DNA of 64,000 nucleotides, taken from CAZWCE01 sp964632505 (lineage in GTDB: Bacteria; Planctomycetota; Planctomycetia; Pirellulales; Thermoguttaceae). The notes under the pieces are model-generated. The model was not told the origin of the DNA. It ran no database searches and saw only the letters and a list, made by a program, of their open reading frames with translations. The stretch is taken from positions 372,001-436,000 of the forward strand of contig CAZWCE010000001.1 of the NCBI GenBank assembly GCA_964632505.1, written 5' to 3'. Positions 25,955-33,855 of this stretch are shown piece by piece; positions within the stretch are counted from its first letter, which is position 1, and each line of letters opens with the position of its first letter. The translations under genes were made by a program, and so were the position numbers.

Positions 25955-26818
25955 ATGTCGTTGGAATTGATCCATCAACCGGAGCAGCTTTACAAGACGG
26001 TCCAGCAGTGGCGTCGTTCAGGCAAACGGGTAGGACTCGTTCCGACGATGGGGGCGCTCCACCCGGGGCACCTGAGTCTGGTCGAAGCATCGCGATCGGA
26101 ATGCGATGCGACGGTGGTGACGATCTTCGTCAACCCCTTGCAGTTCGCGCCCGAGGAGGACTTCGATCAGTACCCCCGCACGTTGGAGACCGATCGGAAA
26201 TGGCTCGAGGAAGCGGGGGTGGAGATTCTCTTCTGTCCTCCCGGCGAGGCGATGTATCCGCCCGGTTTTTCCACGTACGTCGAGGTTCGCAAACTGACCG
26301 AAGTGATGGAAGGCGCTTCGAGGCCGAGCCATTTTCGGGGCGTGACGACCGTCGTCTTGAAGCTTTTGAACATGGCGGGCGCCGACGTCGCCTATTTCGG
26401 CCAGAAGGATTACCAGCAGGCGATGGTCCTGCGGCAGATGGTCCGCGATTTGAACGTCCCGACCGAGATGCGGATCTGCCCGATCTTTCGCGAGGACGAC
26501 GGGGTGGCGATGAGTAGCCGCAACCGTTATCTTTCCAAGGGGCAGCGCTACCAGGCCCGCCTGATCCACAACAGCCTGATGGCCGCCCGGGAAATGATCG
26601 CCACCGGGCATCGTGATGTCGGAACGATCCTGGAAAAAATGAAAATGATCCTCTCCGGCGGAACGGATCTGGAGATCGATTACGTCAAGCTCACCAACCC
26701 ATTGACCCTCCGCGACGTCACCCGCATCGAAGGCGAAACCCTCGCGGCGATCGCCGTGAAGATCGGTGAAACCCGATTGATCGACAACTGTCTCATTCCC
26801 GACCCGCGGGAAGTCTGA
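25955..26818 (+). CDS. panC: Pantothenate synthetase (pantoate--beta-alanine ligase)
   Basis: PanC joins pantoate and beta-alanine through a pantoyl-adenylate, giving vitamin B5 for coenzyme A. The 287 residues match the family length. Characteristic are VGLVPTMGALHPGHLSLVE with the HxGH-type nucleotide motif, VTIFVNPLQFAPEEDFDQYP, HFRGVTTVVLKLLNM, YFGQKDYQQAMVLRQMVRD and the KMSKS-like MSSRNRYLS. Start context AAGGGAATTCTCCC places a purine-rich box before the ATG. It follows folK by 66 bases and precedes lgt by 33, so the three are probably one transcript. Confidence 0.96.
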   Translation: MSLELIHQPEQLYKTVQQWRRSGKRVGLVPTMGALHPGHLSLVEASRSECDATVVTIFVNPLQFAPEEDFDQYPRTLETDRKWLEEAGVEILFCPPGEAMYPPGFSTYVEVRKLTEVMEGASRPSHFRGVTTVVLKLLNMAGADVAYFGQKDYQQAMVLRQMVRDLNVPTEMRICPIFREDDGVAMSSRNRYLSKGQRYQARLIHNSLMAAREMIATGHRDVGTILEKMKMILSGGTDLEIDYVKLTNPLTLRDVTRIEGETLAAIAVKIGETRLIDNCLIPDPREV

Positions 26819-26851
26819 CCGATCCCCCCCCTTTCTTCAACGAACAAAATC

Positions 26852-28156
26852 ATGTGCCAAACCCTTTTTCATATTCCCGAGGAGCTGATGGGGATTCCCG
26901 TCTTCGGGTTCGGGCTCGCCCTGGCGATCTGGACCTTCTTCTCGATCGTATTCCTGTTGTTCCTTTTTTGGCGGCACGGCGTGAACTCGGAAACCCTGGG
27001 ATATCTTCCGCTGTTGATTGTCTTCGGGTTCGTGCTCGCCTACGTCCTTCCTTCGATCAGCGACGAGTCGGGGCTTCCGATTCGCGGCTACGGCGTGATG
27101 CTGCTGTTGGCGATCTCCAGTGCCGTTGCGCTGGTCATCGGCATCGCGCGACGCCGGTGGAAGGTGCCGGTCGATGTGCTCATCTCGATCATGCTCTGGG
27201 CGATCATTCCCGGCATCCTCTGTGCCCGGTTGTTCTACGTCGTCGAATATTGGCCGGAATTCCAGCAGGGGAATCTGCGCGACACGCTGCTCTCGGCGAT
27301 CAATTTGACGCAAGGGGGCTTGGTTGTTTACGGTTCGGTGCTCGGAGGCATGGCCGGGGCGATCTTCTACATGGTCTGGAAGAAGATCCCGATTCTCGCG
27401 ACTTTCGATCTCTTCGCGCCGGGGATGATGCTCGGACTGGCGATCGGACGCATCGGTTGCTTCCTGAACGGTTGCTGCTTCGGGGGGCCGGCCGACGTTC
27501 CCTGGGCCGTCACGTTTCCGCCGCGGAGTTTGGTCCACGTGCATCAACTGGAACACGGTCTGGCGTATGTGCATGGTATCCGTTTCGAGGGCGATCGGGA
27601 AGAGCCGGTCATCGCGGAGATTCAGCCGGGCTCGGGCGCCGAGACGGCGAAGTTGCAAGAGGGCATGGAAGTGGTTCAAGTGGGCTCACGTCCGGTCGCG
27701 ACCCGGCAGGAGGCGGTCTGGGTGCTGTTGAACGCCCCACAAGAGGCGGAGCCGCCGCTCGTTCCGGTTTACGTGGCCGAAGATCCCGAGGTTCCGTTCA
27801 TGGTGCCTCCTTCCGGAAGCGAGCCGATTCCCGTCCATCCGACTCAGCTCTACAGTTCCATCAACGCGGCGATTCTCTGTCTCATTCTATTGGCGAGCCT
27901 CAAATTCCTGCGCCGCGACGGGCAGATCTTCGCCCTGTTTCTCACACTCTACCCCGTCACGCGGTTTCTGCTGGAGGTGATCCGCACCGATGAGAGCTCC
28001 TTCCTGGGCACGGGATTGACCGTTTCCCAGAATGTCAGCCTGCTGCTCTTGGTCATCGCGGCGATCCTCTGGGCCTACACGCTCTGGAAACCGACCGGTC
28101 AGGCGTACGCCTCCTGGAATGATGCTTCCCCACAGGAATCGTCGTCGGCCTCCTGA
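26852..28156 (+). CDS. lgt: Phosphatidylglycerol--prolipoprotein diacylglyceryl transferase with inserted PDZ-like segment
   Basis: Lgt attaches diacylglycerol to the lipobox cysteine of prelipoproteins in the inner membrane. The core is clear: LPIRGYGVMLLLA, NLTQGGLVVYGSVLGG with the catalytic-region glycines, the Lgt signature GRIGCFLNGCCFGG near residue 200, HPTQLYSS near 330 and TRFLLEVIRTDESS. The protein is 434 residues, compared with 260-300 usually. Two additions explain this: about 70 extra membrane residues at the N-terminus, and a segment at about 240-320 (EPVIAEIQPGSGAETAKLQE, GMEVVQVGSRPV, EAVWVLLNA) that has the strand pattern of a PDZ domain. The insertion lies between the signature and HPTQLY, where normal Lgt has a short periplasmic loop. 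The LRR lipoprotein in this window is a plausible substrate. Confidence 0.93.
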   Translation: MCQTLFHIPEELMGIPVFGFGLALAIWTFFSIVFLLFLFWRHGVNSETLGYLPLLIVFGFVLAYVLPSISDESGLPIRGYGVMLLLAISSAVALVIGIARRRWKVPVDVLISIMLWAIIPGILCARLFYVVEYWPEFQQGNLRDTLLSAINLTQGGLVVYGSVLGGMAGAIFYMVWKKIPILATFDLFAPGMMLGLAIGRIGCFLNGCCFGGPADVPWAVTFPPRSLVHVHQLEHGLAYVHGIRFEGDREEPVIAEIQPGSGAETAKLQEGMEVVQVGSRPVATRQEAVWVLLNAPQEAEPPLVPVYVAEDPEVPFMVPPSGSEPIPVHPTQLYSSINAAILCLILLASLKFLRRDGQIFALFLTLYPVTRFLLEVIRTDESSFLGTGLTVSQNVSLLLLVIAAILWAYTLWKPTGQAYASWNDASPQESSSAS

Positions 28157-28847
28157 TCGTCGGGCAGGCCGTGTTGCCCGGAAGTTCGATCTCGGCGAAA
28201 CGTCTTGCTTTCGGTGCGGGTCCCCCGGCATTTCGGTGGTTTCCTTCCCGGCGAACGATGTCGTTCATGGGGTCACTTTTCTACTTCCATCGAGGAGTAT
28301 GCAAAACGGAGACTGGACGCCGTTCCTATGGGTGGCTGAGTACAAAACAGGCCGATGAAGCAAAAGTGGAGTCGATTCGTCTTCATCGCAATGGTAGTGA
28401 TCCCCTGTATTTTTTTCTTCGAACTCTTGTTTGATTTCTTCCATTTCCAGGGGCGCATGGTGATTCAATCCCACCTCCGAGCCCTACTGTGACGGGGACG
28501 TTGACCACGGGCACGACGACCCAGATCGGCTTCCCCTGATGAAACGAAGTTCATCCATTGGCGAAGCGGCGTCATGGAGGACCGCTTCCAAAAACCCTAT
28601 CGCACCACGACTGTAAAGGACGGCGTGAGCGTTGTACATCGGATGCGTGCCGTCTTGTATTTTGGTGGGAAGGGTCCGCGGAAATCTCGCCTCGGGGGGT
28701 GGCGAATGGCGCGATAAGTCTGCCGAAAGATTTGACTTCCGCATCCGGCTGCGATACGATCGGCAGAAGGATTGGATCCGGCACGGCCGGTTCGGCGTCG
28801 ACCGCGGCGCAGCATTCGCGACGCAAAACGAGGAGAAGGAGAAACGT
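28157..28847. other. Intergenic region without recognised gene
   Basis: About 690 bases separate lgt from the sugar-isomerase gene. Short frames on both strands have no recognisable character. An in-frame extension of the isomerase to 28632 exists but lacks a ribosome binding site and looks non-coding. I see no tRNA, repeat or clear terminator here. Confidence 0.4.
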
Positions 28848-29675
28848 ATGGGTAAGATTTCGCTGGGCGTGAATATGGAATTCGTGCGTCACGAGGACCG
28901 CTCGTTCGAGTGGGGCGTGGCGAAGGCGGCCGAGTTGGGCTACGAATACATCGAGCCGATGGTCCACTGGGGCCGTGAGCTGTTGAGCGAAGCAGGCTAT
29001 TTCCACAGCGTTTCCATGCTCGACGATCCGCTCCGCATTGTCCGCGCTTGCGAAAAGGCCGGCGTGAAGGTCTCCGGTCTCTCCGCCCATACTCCGCTGT
29101 GCAAGCCGGAGATCTCGGTCGAGTACCTCAAGCAGGCGATCCGCTACGCCAAAGAGATCGGCACGACGATCGTCAACACCGACGAAGGTCCCAAGCCCGA
29201 CTGGACCACCGAGGAGGAAGACCATGTGCTGATGCGGTACGTGCTCGCCGAGGCGGTGAAGGTGGCCGAGCCGAGGAACATCGAGATCGGCTTGGAACAG
29301 CACCAGCAGTACAGCAAGTCGCCCGACGGGCTCGAGAAGATCTACGCCCTGGTCGATTCGCCGGCGATCGGCATCAACTTCGACACCGGCAACAGCTACC
29401 TGGCCGGCGAGGAAATTATGCCGTGGCTCGAGCAGGTGCGGGACCGATTGATCCACATTCACGCGAAGGACATCTCGTTCGAGCAGTCGGATCAGGAGCG
29501 GGGCACGGTCACCGGGACGCCGGTCGGCTGCGGCTGCGGCGACGGCGTGACCGACTGGGAGGCGGTCATCGCGATCTGCAAGCAGGCCCCGCGCGATCTG
29601 GTCTTCAGTGTCGAGTGCGGCACGGTGGAGCAGGCGGCCCGGAGCATCGAACACCTGCGGCCTCTGGTCGGCTGA
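28848..29675 (+). CDS. Sugar isomerase/epimerase, TIM-barrel (AP-endonuclease 2 superfamily)
   Basis: The 275-residue protein belongs to the xylose-isomerase-like TIM barrels that isomerise or epimerise sugars with a divalent metal. Start MGKISLGVNMEF is fixed by AGGAGAAGGAG. Family elements are EWGVAKAAELGYEYIE, KVSGLSAHTP, IGLEQHQQYSKSPDGLEK with a metal-binding Glu, GINFDTGNSYLAGE, RLIHIHAKDISFEQ with the metal His/Asp pair, and DLVFSVECGTVE with the last metal Glu. There is no signal peptide, so the enzyme is cytosolic. It is followed after 91 bases by two exported Gfo/Idh/MocA genes on the same strand, an arrangement common in planctomycete carbohydrate loci. The exact sugar is not evident. 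Confidence 0.88.
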   Translation: MGKISLGVNMEFVRHEDRSFEWGVAKAAELGYEYIEPMVHWGRELLSEAGYFHSVSMLDDPLRIVRACEKAGVKVSGLSAHTPLCKPEISVEYLKQAIRYAKEIGTTIVNTDEGPKPDWTTEEEDHVLMRYVLAEAVKVAEPRNIEIGLEQHQQYSKSPDGLEKIYALVDSPAIGINFDTGNSYLAGEEIMPWLEQVRDRLIHIHAKDISFEQSDQERGTVTGTPVGCGCGDGVTDWEAVIAICKQAPRDLVFSVECGTVEQAARSIEHLRPLVG

Positions 29676-29766
29676 CGGCGTTCCGGTCGACGCGGATTTC
29701 TTTTCGGGTGCATTCTCGCGCGACGTTGCATCTCATTCCTATTATCGAACCATAAGGAAAAGCGAT

Positions 29767-31071
29767 ATGAGTACTCTCCGCAAGCAGCGACGACAGTTTC
29801 TCAAGGGTTCCGCGTTGGCCGCCGTGGCCGCCCCGGTGCTTATTCCCCGTCATGTACTCGGTCAAGATGGCCAAGGCGGCGCCAACGACAAGATCACGCT
29901 CGGCTGCATCGGCATGGGGAAGATGATGGAGGGATCCCACCTCTCCCACTTCTTGAGAATGCCGGAGGTGGAGGTCGTCGCCGTCTGCGATGTCGACACC
30001 ACCCGACGCGAGCATTGTGTCGAGAAGACGAACCAGTTCTATGAGAACGAGAACTGCCGGGGCTACAACGACTACCACGAACTGCTTGCCCGCGACGACA
30101 TCGACGCGGTCGCCGTCGCCACGCCCGACCACTGGCACGGGACGATCATCATCGACGCCGCCAAGGCCGGGAAGGACATCTATTGCGAGAAGCCGTTGAC
30201 CAATACCATCATCGAGGCGAAGAAGTGCATCGATGCGGTCGAGAAGTCGGGCATCATCTTCCAGACCGGCAGCCAGCAACGTGCCAGCGACAATTTCCGC
30301 TTCGCCTGCGAATTGGTCCGCAACGGCTACATCGGGGACATCAAAGAGGTGTTCGTCGGCGTGGGCGGACCGTCGAAGTGGTGTGATCTGCCGAAGGAGG
30401 AGATGGAGCCCGGCCTCGATTGGGATCGCTGGCTCGGCCCGGCGCCGATGCGGCCGTACCACTCGGTGCTCAGTCCCCGCGGCATGCATACCCATTTCCC
30501 CCGGTGGCGCGGCTATCGCGAGTACGGCGGAGGCGGCATGACCGACTGGGGCGCCCACCATTTCGACATCGCCCAATGGGGGCTCGGCATGGACGAATCG
30601 GGTCCGGTGAAAGTGGTGCCCCCGGAGGACGACGACACCGGCAAGGGCGTGGTCTTCTATTACGACAACGGCGTGAAGATGACCCACGGCGGCGAGGGCG
30701 GGGTGACGTTCGTCGGCACCGAGGGCGAGGTGTTCGTCAATCGCGGCAAACTGCGGACCACGCCGGAATCGCTCAAGGATCAGAAGATCGGCGACGACCG
30801 GATCCACCTCTACGACGTCGACGGCAATAGTCACGGCGGGCACCGGCAGGATTGGATCGACTGCGTCCGAGAACGGAAACAGCCGATTTGCCCGATCGAA
30901 ACCGGCGCGCGGACCGTCACCGTCTGCCTCTTGGGGAACCTCGCTTACTGGCACGATCAAGAGCTCCATTGGGATCCGAAGAAGTGGCAATTTCAGAACG
31001 GCAAGGGCGACAACGCCTGGCTCGACTACCCCTACGATCGCCGCGAAGGATACCAACTGCCCGACGTTTGA
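29767..31071 (+). CDS. Tat-exported Gfo/Idh/MocA-family oxidoreductase (first of two)
   Basis: NAD(P)-linked oxidoreductases of this family act on sugars and cyclitols, often forming or reducing 3-keto compounds. The start MSTLRKQRRQFLKG follows AAGGAAAAGCG. RRQFLK then a weakly hydrophobic ALAAVAAPVLIP is a twin-arginine export signal. The Rossmann fold begins at ITLGCIGMGKMM, with VVAVCDVDT, AVAVATPDHWHG, the catalytic-Lys motif YCEKPLTNT and the family-typical GGMTDWGAHHFDIAQWG. At 434 residues the length is normal for the exported branch. Export of a folded, cofactor-loaded dehydrogenase fits the Tat route and suggests periplasmic sugar oxidation. A close relative follows 49 bases later. 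Confidence 0.93.
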   Translation: MSTLRKQRRQFLKGSALAAVAAPVLIPRHVLGQDGQGGANDKITLGCIGMGKMMEGSHLSHFLRMPEVEVVAVCDVDTTRREHCVEKTNQFYENENCRGYNDYHELLARDDIDAVAVATPDHWHGTIIIDAAKAGKDIYCEKPLTNTIIEAKKCIDAVEKSGIIFQTGSQQRASDNFRFACELVRNGYIGDIKEVFVGVGGPSKWCDLPKEEMEPGLDWDRWLGPAPMRPYHSVLSPRGMHTHFPRWRGYREYGGGGMTDWGAHHFDIAQWGLGMDESGPVKVVPPEDDDTGKGVVFYYDNGVKMTHGGEGGVTFVGTEGEVFVNRGKLRTTPESLKDQKIGDDRIHLYDVDGNSHGGHRQDWIDCVRERKQPICPIETGARTVTVCLLGNLAYWHDQELHWDPKKWQFQNGKGDNAWLDYPYDRREGYQLPDV

Positions 31072-31120
31072 GCGGAAAATCGCTTTTCCTTGAAACATTA
31101 TCTGAATAGGAGCTTCCATC

Positions 31121-32401
31121 ATGAAATCATCCCATGTCCCCTCCGCTCGTCTTTCCCGACGCGAAATGCTCAAAGCGACCGCGGCCGCGTCGCTGGCCGT
31201 CCCTTGCATCGTCCCTTCCTCCGTTTTGGGAAATCAGGAAACGCCTCCGAGCGAACGGGTCACCGTGGGCCATATCGCCGCCGGGAATCGAGCCCGAGCT
31301 CTCACGCGCGGTTTCATGCAATGCAAGAATTACCAAGGTCTCGCCGTGGCCGATTGCTATGAAGATCGCCGTGAGTCGATGGCCAAGATCATCCAAGGCG
31401 AGGCCTACGCCGATTTCCGAAAGATCCTCGACCGGGACGATATCGACGCGGTCGTCATCGCCACGCCCGACCACTGGCACGTCCCGATCGCCATCATGGC
31501 CGCCGAGTCCGGGAAAGACGCCTACGTCGAAAAGCCGCTGGGCGTGAGCATCGAGGAGGACCTGAAGTGCCGAGAGGTCTTCAAGAAGCACCGGCGCGTC
31601 TTCCAGTACGGAACCCAGCAGCGGAGCAGCGCTCATTGCCGTCTCGGTTGCGAACTGGCCCTCAATGGAGCGGTCGGCCCGGTGGAACGGATCGAGGTGA
31701 TCGCCCCCAACGGCGGAAGTGGGGGATCGACCGAAGCGGTGCCCGTTCCGGAAGGATTCGACTACGCCATGTGGAACGGTCCCGCCCCGCACAGCCCCTA
31801 CACCGTCGACCGCTGCAAGCCGCCTGGAACCTATTGGATCTACGATTATTCGATCGGCTATCTCGGGGGGTGGGGCGCGCACCCGCTCGATATCATGGTC
31901 TGGGGCAATCGCAGCGACCTCGCCGGGCCGTTCACCGTCGCCGGAACCGGAAAAATTCCCACCGAGGGGCTCTACGACACCGTCTACGATTGGGACATGA
32001 CCCTGGAAATGCACGACGGCGTGACCATCACCTTCAAACCGGGACCGAACTCCACCAAGTTCATCGGTCCCAAGGGATGGATCGAGGTCACTCGGGCCAA
32101 GACGACCGTTGACCCGGCTTCCCTGCTCGAAGAAGTGATGGACGACGATGCCCGGCGATTGCGCGTGAGTGCCCATCATCAGCAGAACTTTCTCGACGGC
32201 GTCCGTGAGCGCGTCGACGGCGTTTCGAATCTCGAAGATGCCGTCCGGAGCGACATCATCAGTCTGCTGTGCGATATCGCCGTCCGTTGCGATCGGAAGA
32301 TCACCTGGGATCCCGAGAAGAGGACGATCCTCGACGACGCGGAAGCGGCCGAGAGGATGCACCGCGATATGCGGGCTCCCTGGAACAAAGTCCTCTCGTG
32401 A
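31121..32401 (+). CDS. Tat-exported Gfo/Idh/MocA-family oxidoreductase (second of two)
   Basis: This 426-residue relative of the preceding gene also has a twin-arginine signal: SRREMLKA, then TAAASLAVPCIV. Matching motifs are VGHIAAGNRA in place of the canonical G-x-G-x-x-G nucleotide loop, AVVIATPDHWHVPI, the catalytic YVEKPLGVS and YLGGWGAHPLDIMVWG. The nucleotide loop is thus less canonical than in its neighbour. The two proteins are similar in plan but far from identical, so the pair is an old duplication with possibly different substrates. An intrinsic terminator follows at 32453-32490, which closes the isomerase-oxidoreductase transcript. Confidence 0.92.
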   Translation: MKSSHVPSARLSRREMLKATAAASLAVPCIVPSSVLGNQETPPSERVTVGHIAAGNRARALTRGFMQCKNYQGLAVADCYEDRRESMAKIIQGEAYADFRKILDRDDIDAVVIATPDHWHVPIAIMAAESGKDAYVEKPLGVSIEEDLKCREVFKKHRRVFQYGTQQRSSAHCRLGCELALNGAVGPVERIEVIAPNGGSGGSTEAVPVPEGFDYAMWNGPAPHSPYTVDRCKPPGTYWIYDYSIGYLGGWGAHPLDIMVWGNRSDLAGPFTVAGTGKIPTEGLYDTVYDWDMTLEMHDGVTITFKPGPNSTKFIGPKGWIEVTRAKTTVDPASLLEEVMDDDARRLRVSAHHQQNFLDGVRERVDGVSNLEDAVRSDIISLLCDIAVRCDRKITWDPEKRTILDDAEAAERMHRDMRAPWNKVLS

Positions 32402-32452
32402 TGGGATCCGAAGATCCCCGACCCGTCGATGCCCGATCCACGCTCAACAAGG

Positions 32453-32490
32453 CCGACTCTCCACGGAGTCGGTCTTTTCCTTTTTTCTCA
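32453..32490 (+). terminator. Intrinsic terminator after the Gfo/Idh/MocA pair
   Basis: CCGACTC pairs with GAGTCGG around a six-base loop and is followed by TCTTTTCCTTTTTTCTC. It lies 51 bases beyond the second oxidoreductase and 25 bases before the LRR lipoprotein start, so that gene likely has its own promoter or relies on read-through. Confidence 0.7.
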
Positions 32491-32514
32491 GGCTCTCTCT
32501 CGGAGAATGAAACC

Positions 32515-33744
32515 ATGCGTTGTGTTTCGTCGACGGTCCTCACGTTGCTTTTGGTGCTGTTGACGGTTTCCGGTTGCCGGAAGCCGAAACCGTTTCAGCC
32601 GCCCGAGGAGGAGAAGATCGATCTCGAAGCGAAGACCTCGGCCGCGCTGAGCGAATCGCAGGTCGCCGCGATTCTCGCCGGGCGGTCGCCGGAGTCGGTC
32701 TCCCCGGAACAGCGCGATTTGGTGAAAAGCATCCGCCAAAAGGGCGGGACCTTCGGGTACGACGAACAGGGGCATTTGAACGAGGTCGATCTGGCCGGCG
32801 ATCGGGTCTCGGTCGACGATGCGCTGGTGGAGCGCCTCGAGCTTCTGGCCCCGCTCTCCCGTTTGCGACTCGCCGGGCCGGGGATCACTTCCGCCTCGGT
32901 GCCGACGCTTCTGTCCTTTGCCGAGTTGGAGCACCTCTATCTGCGCGGTGTGCAACTCGACGACGAGGACCTCGCCCGACTGGCCGCCCTCGATCAGCTC
33001 CGGTCGGTCGGACTTCGTCGATTGGTCCACATGAGCGACGCCGGAGCGACTGCCCTATTGACTTCTCCGAAGCTCGAATCGGTCACGCTCATCGAGAACG
33101 CCATTACCGGAAAGACGATCGCAGTCCTCTCCGAACTGCCCGCCCTCCGCGTGCTCGATCTCCGCGATTGCAGCACCCTCGCCACCGAGGACTACGTCAA
33201 GCTCGAAGAAATCCCGTCGCTCGAAGTGGTCCGCCTCAGCGGGGAAGCGGTCGACGACCAAGTCCTGAAGCGGCTCGCCGGATTGCCGAAATTGCGATCC
33301 GTTACGCTGGAAGATGCCGGAATCTCCGACCAAGGGCTGAAAGATCTTGCCTCGTTGCCCCTGGAGGAGCTGGTGCTGGGACGCTGCTTTCAGCTCTACG
33401 ACTCGGCGATGCAACCGTTTCGCGATCATCCCGAACTACGATCGCTCACCCTTCGCGATGTGATGCTCTCGGAACTCGATTTTCTCGTGGCCCTGCCGGA
33501 GCTGGAGCGTCTGCGACTCGTCGAGCTGTTCGTCGGACCGGAAGAACTCAACGAAAGCCTCGCCCCGTTGGAGGGACTGGTCGCCCTCGAACTGCGCGAT
33601 ATGATGGCCGACGACACCACCGCCGAAGCGATCGCCGAGATGAAAAGCCTCGAATCCCTCACCCTGGCCGGAACCCAAATCACCCCCGATGGTCGGGCAC
33701 TGCTGGAAAAGGAATTGCCCCATTGCCGCATCGCGACGCCTTAG
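32515..33744 (+). CDS. Leucine-rich-repeat lipoprotein
   Basis: The start MRCVSSTVLTLLLVLL has GGAG eleven bases upstream. The lipobox LTVSGC puts a lipidated cysteine at about residue 20, so the protein should be membrane-anchored on the outer face. After a charged linker, residues about 90-400 consist of leucine-rich repeats of roughly 23-24 residues with the pattern LxxLRLAGPGIT, LEHLYLRGVQLDDEDLARL, LRSVTLEDAGISDQGLKDL and so on, as in planctomycete internalin-like proteins. The repeats end LESLTLAGTQITPDGRALLE. At 409 residues there is no catalytic domain, so binding of a protein or glycan partner is the likely role. Confidence 0.88.
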   Translation: MRCVSSTVLTLLLVLLTVSGCRKPKPFQPPEEEKIDLEAKTSAALSESQVAAILAGRSPESVSPEQRDLVKSIRQKGGTFGYDEQGHLNEVDLAGDRVSVDDALVERLELLAPLSRLRLAGPGITSASVPTLLSFAELEHLYLRGVQLDDEDLARLAALDQLRSVGLRRLVHMSDAGATALLTSPKLESVTLIENAITGKTIAVLSELPALRVLDLRDCSTLATEDYVKLEEIPSLEVVRLSGEAVDDQVLKRLAGLPKLRSVTLEDAGISDQGLKDLASLPLEELVLGRCFQLYDSAMQPFRDHPELRSLTLRDVMLSELDFLVALPELERLRLVELFVGPEELNESLAPLEGLVALELRDMMADDTTAEAIAEMKSLESLTLAGTQITPDGRALLEKELPHCRIATP

Positions 33745-33762
33745 CCTTCCCCCGGAAAGCGC

Positions 33763-33793
33763 AAAAAAACCGGACCGCTCCAGAGCGATCCGG
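33763..33793 (-). terminator. Intrinsic terminator between convergent genes
   Basis: CCGGA...TCCGG arms with an inner GCTC/GAGC-like pairing form a hairpin at 33770-33793. On the minus strand it is followed by seven U residues. It serves the acidic-protein gene ending at 33856 and may also stop transcripts arriving from the LRR gene. Confidence 0.7.
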
Positions 33794-33855
33794 CTTCTTG
33801 CTGCCTCATGCAATCGTGGACATGGCAATAGGTGTTTTTGGGTAGCCGAAGATGA

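Noticed and set aside
28632..28847. N-terminal extension of the sugar isomerase to 28632
   Set aside because: The strong AGGAGAAGGAG sits right before 28848, and the extension has no family-like sequence.
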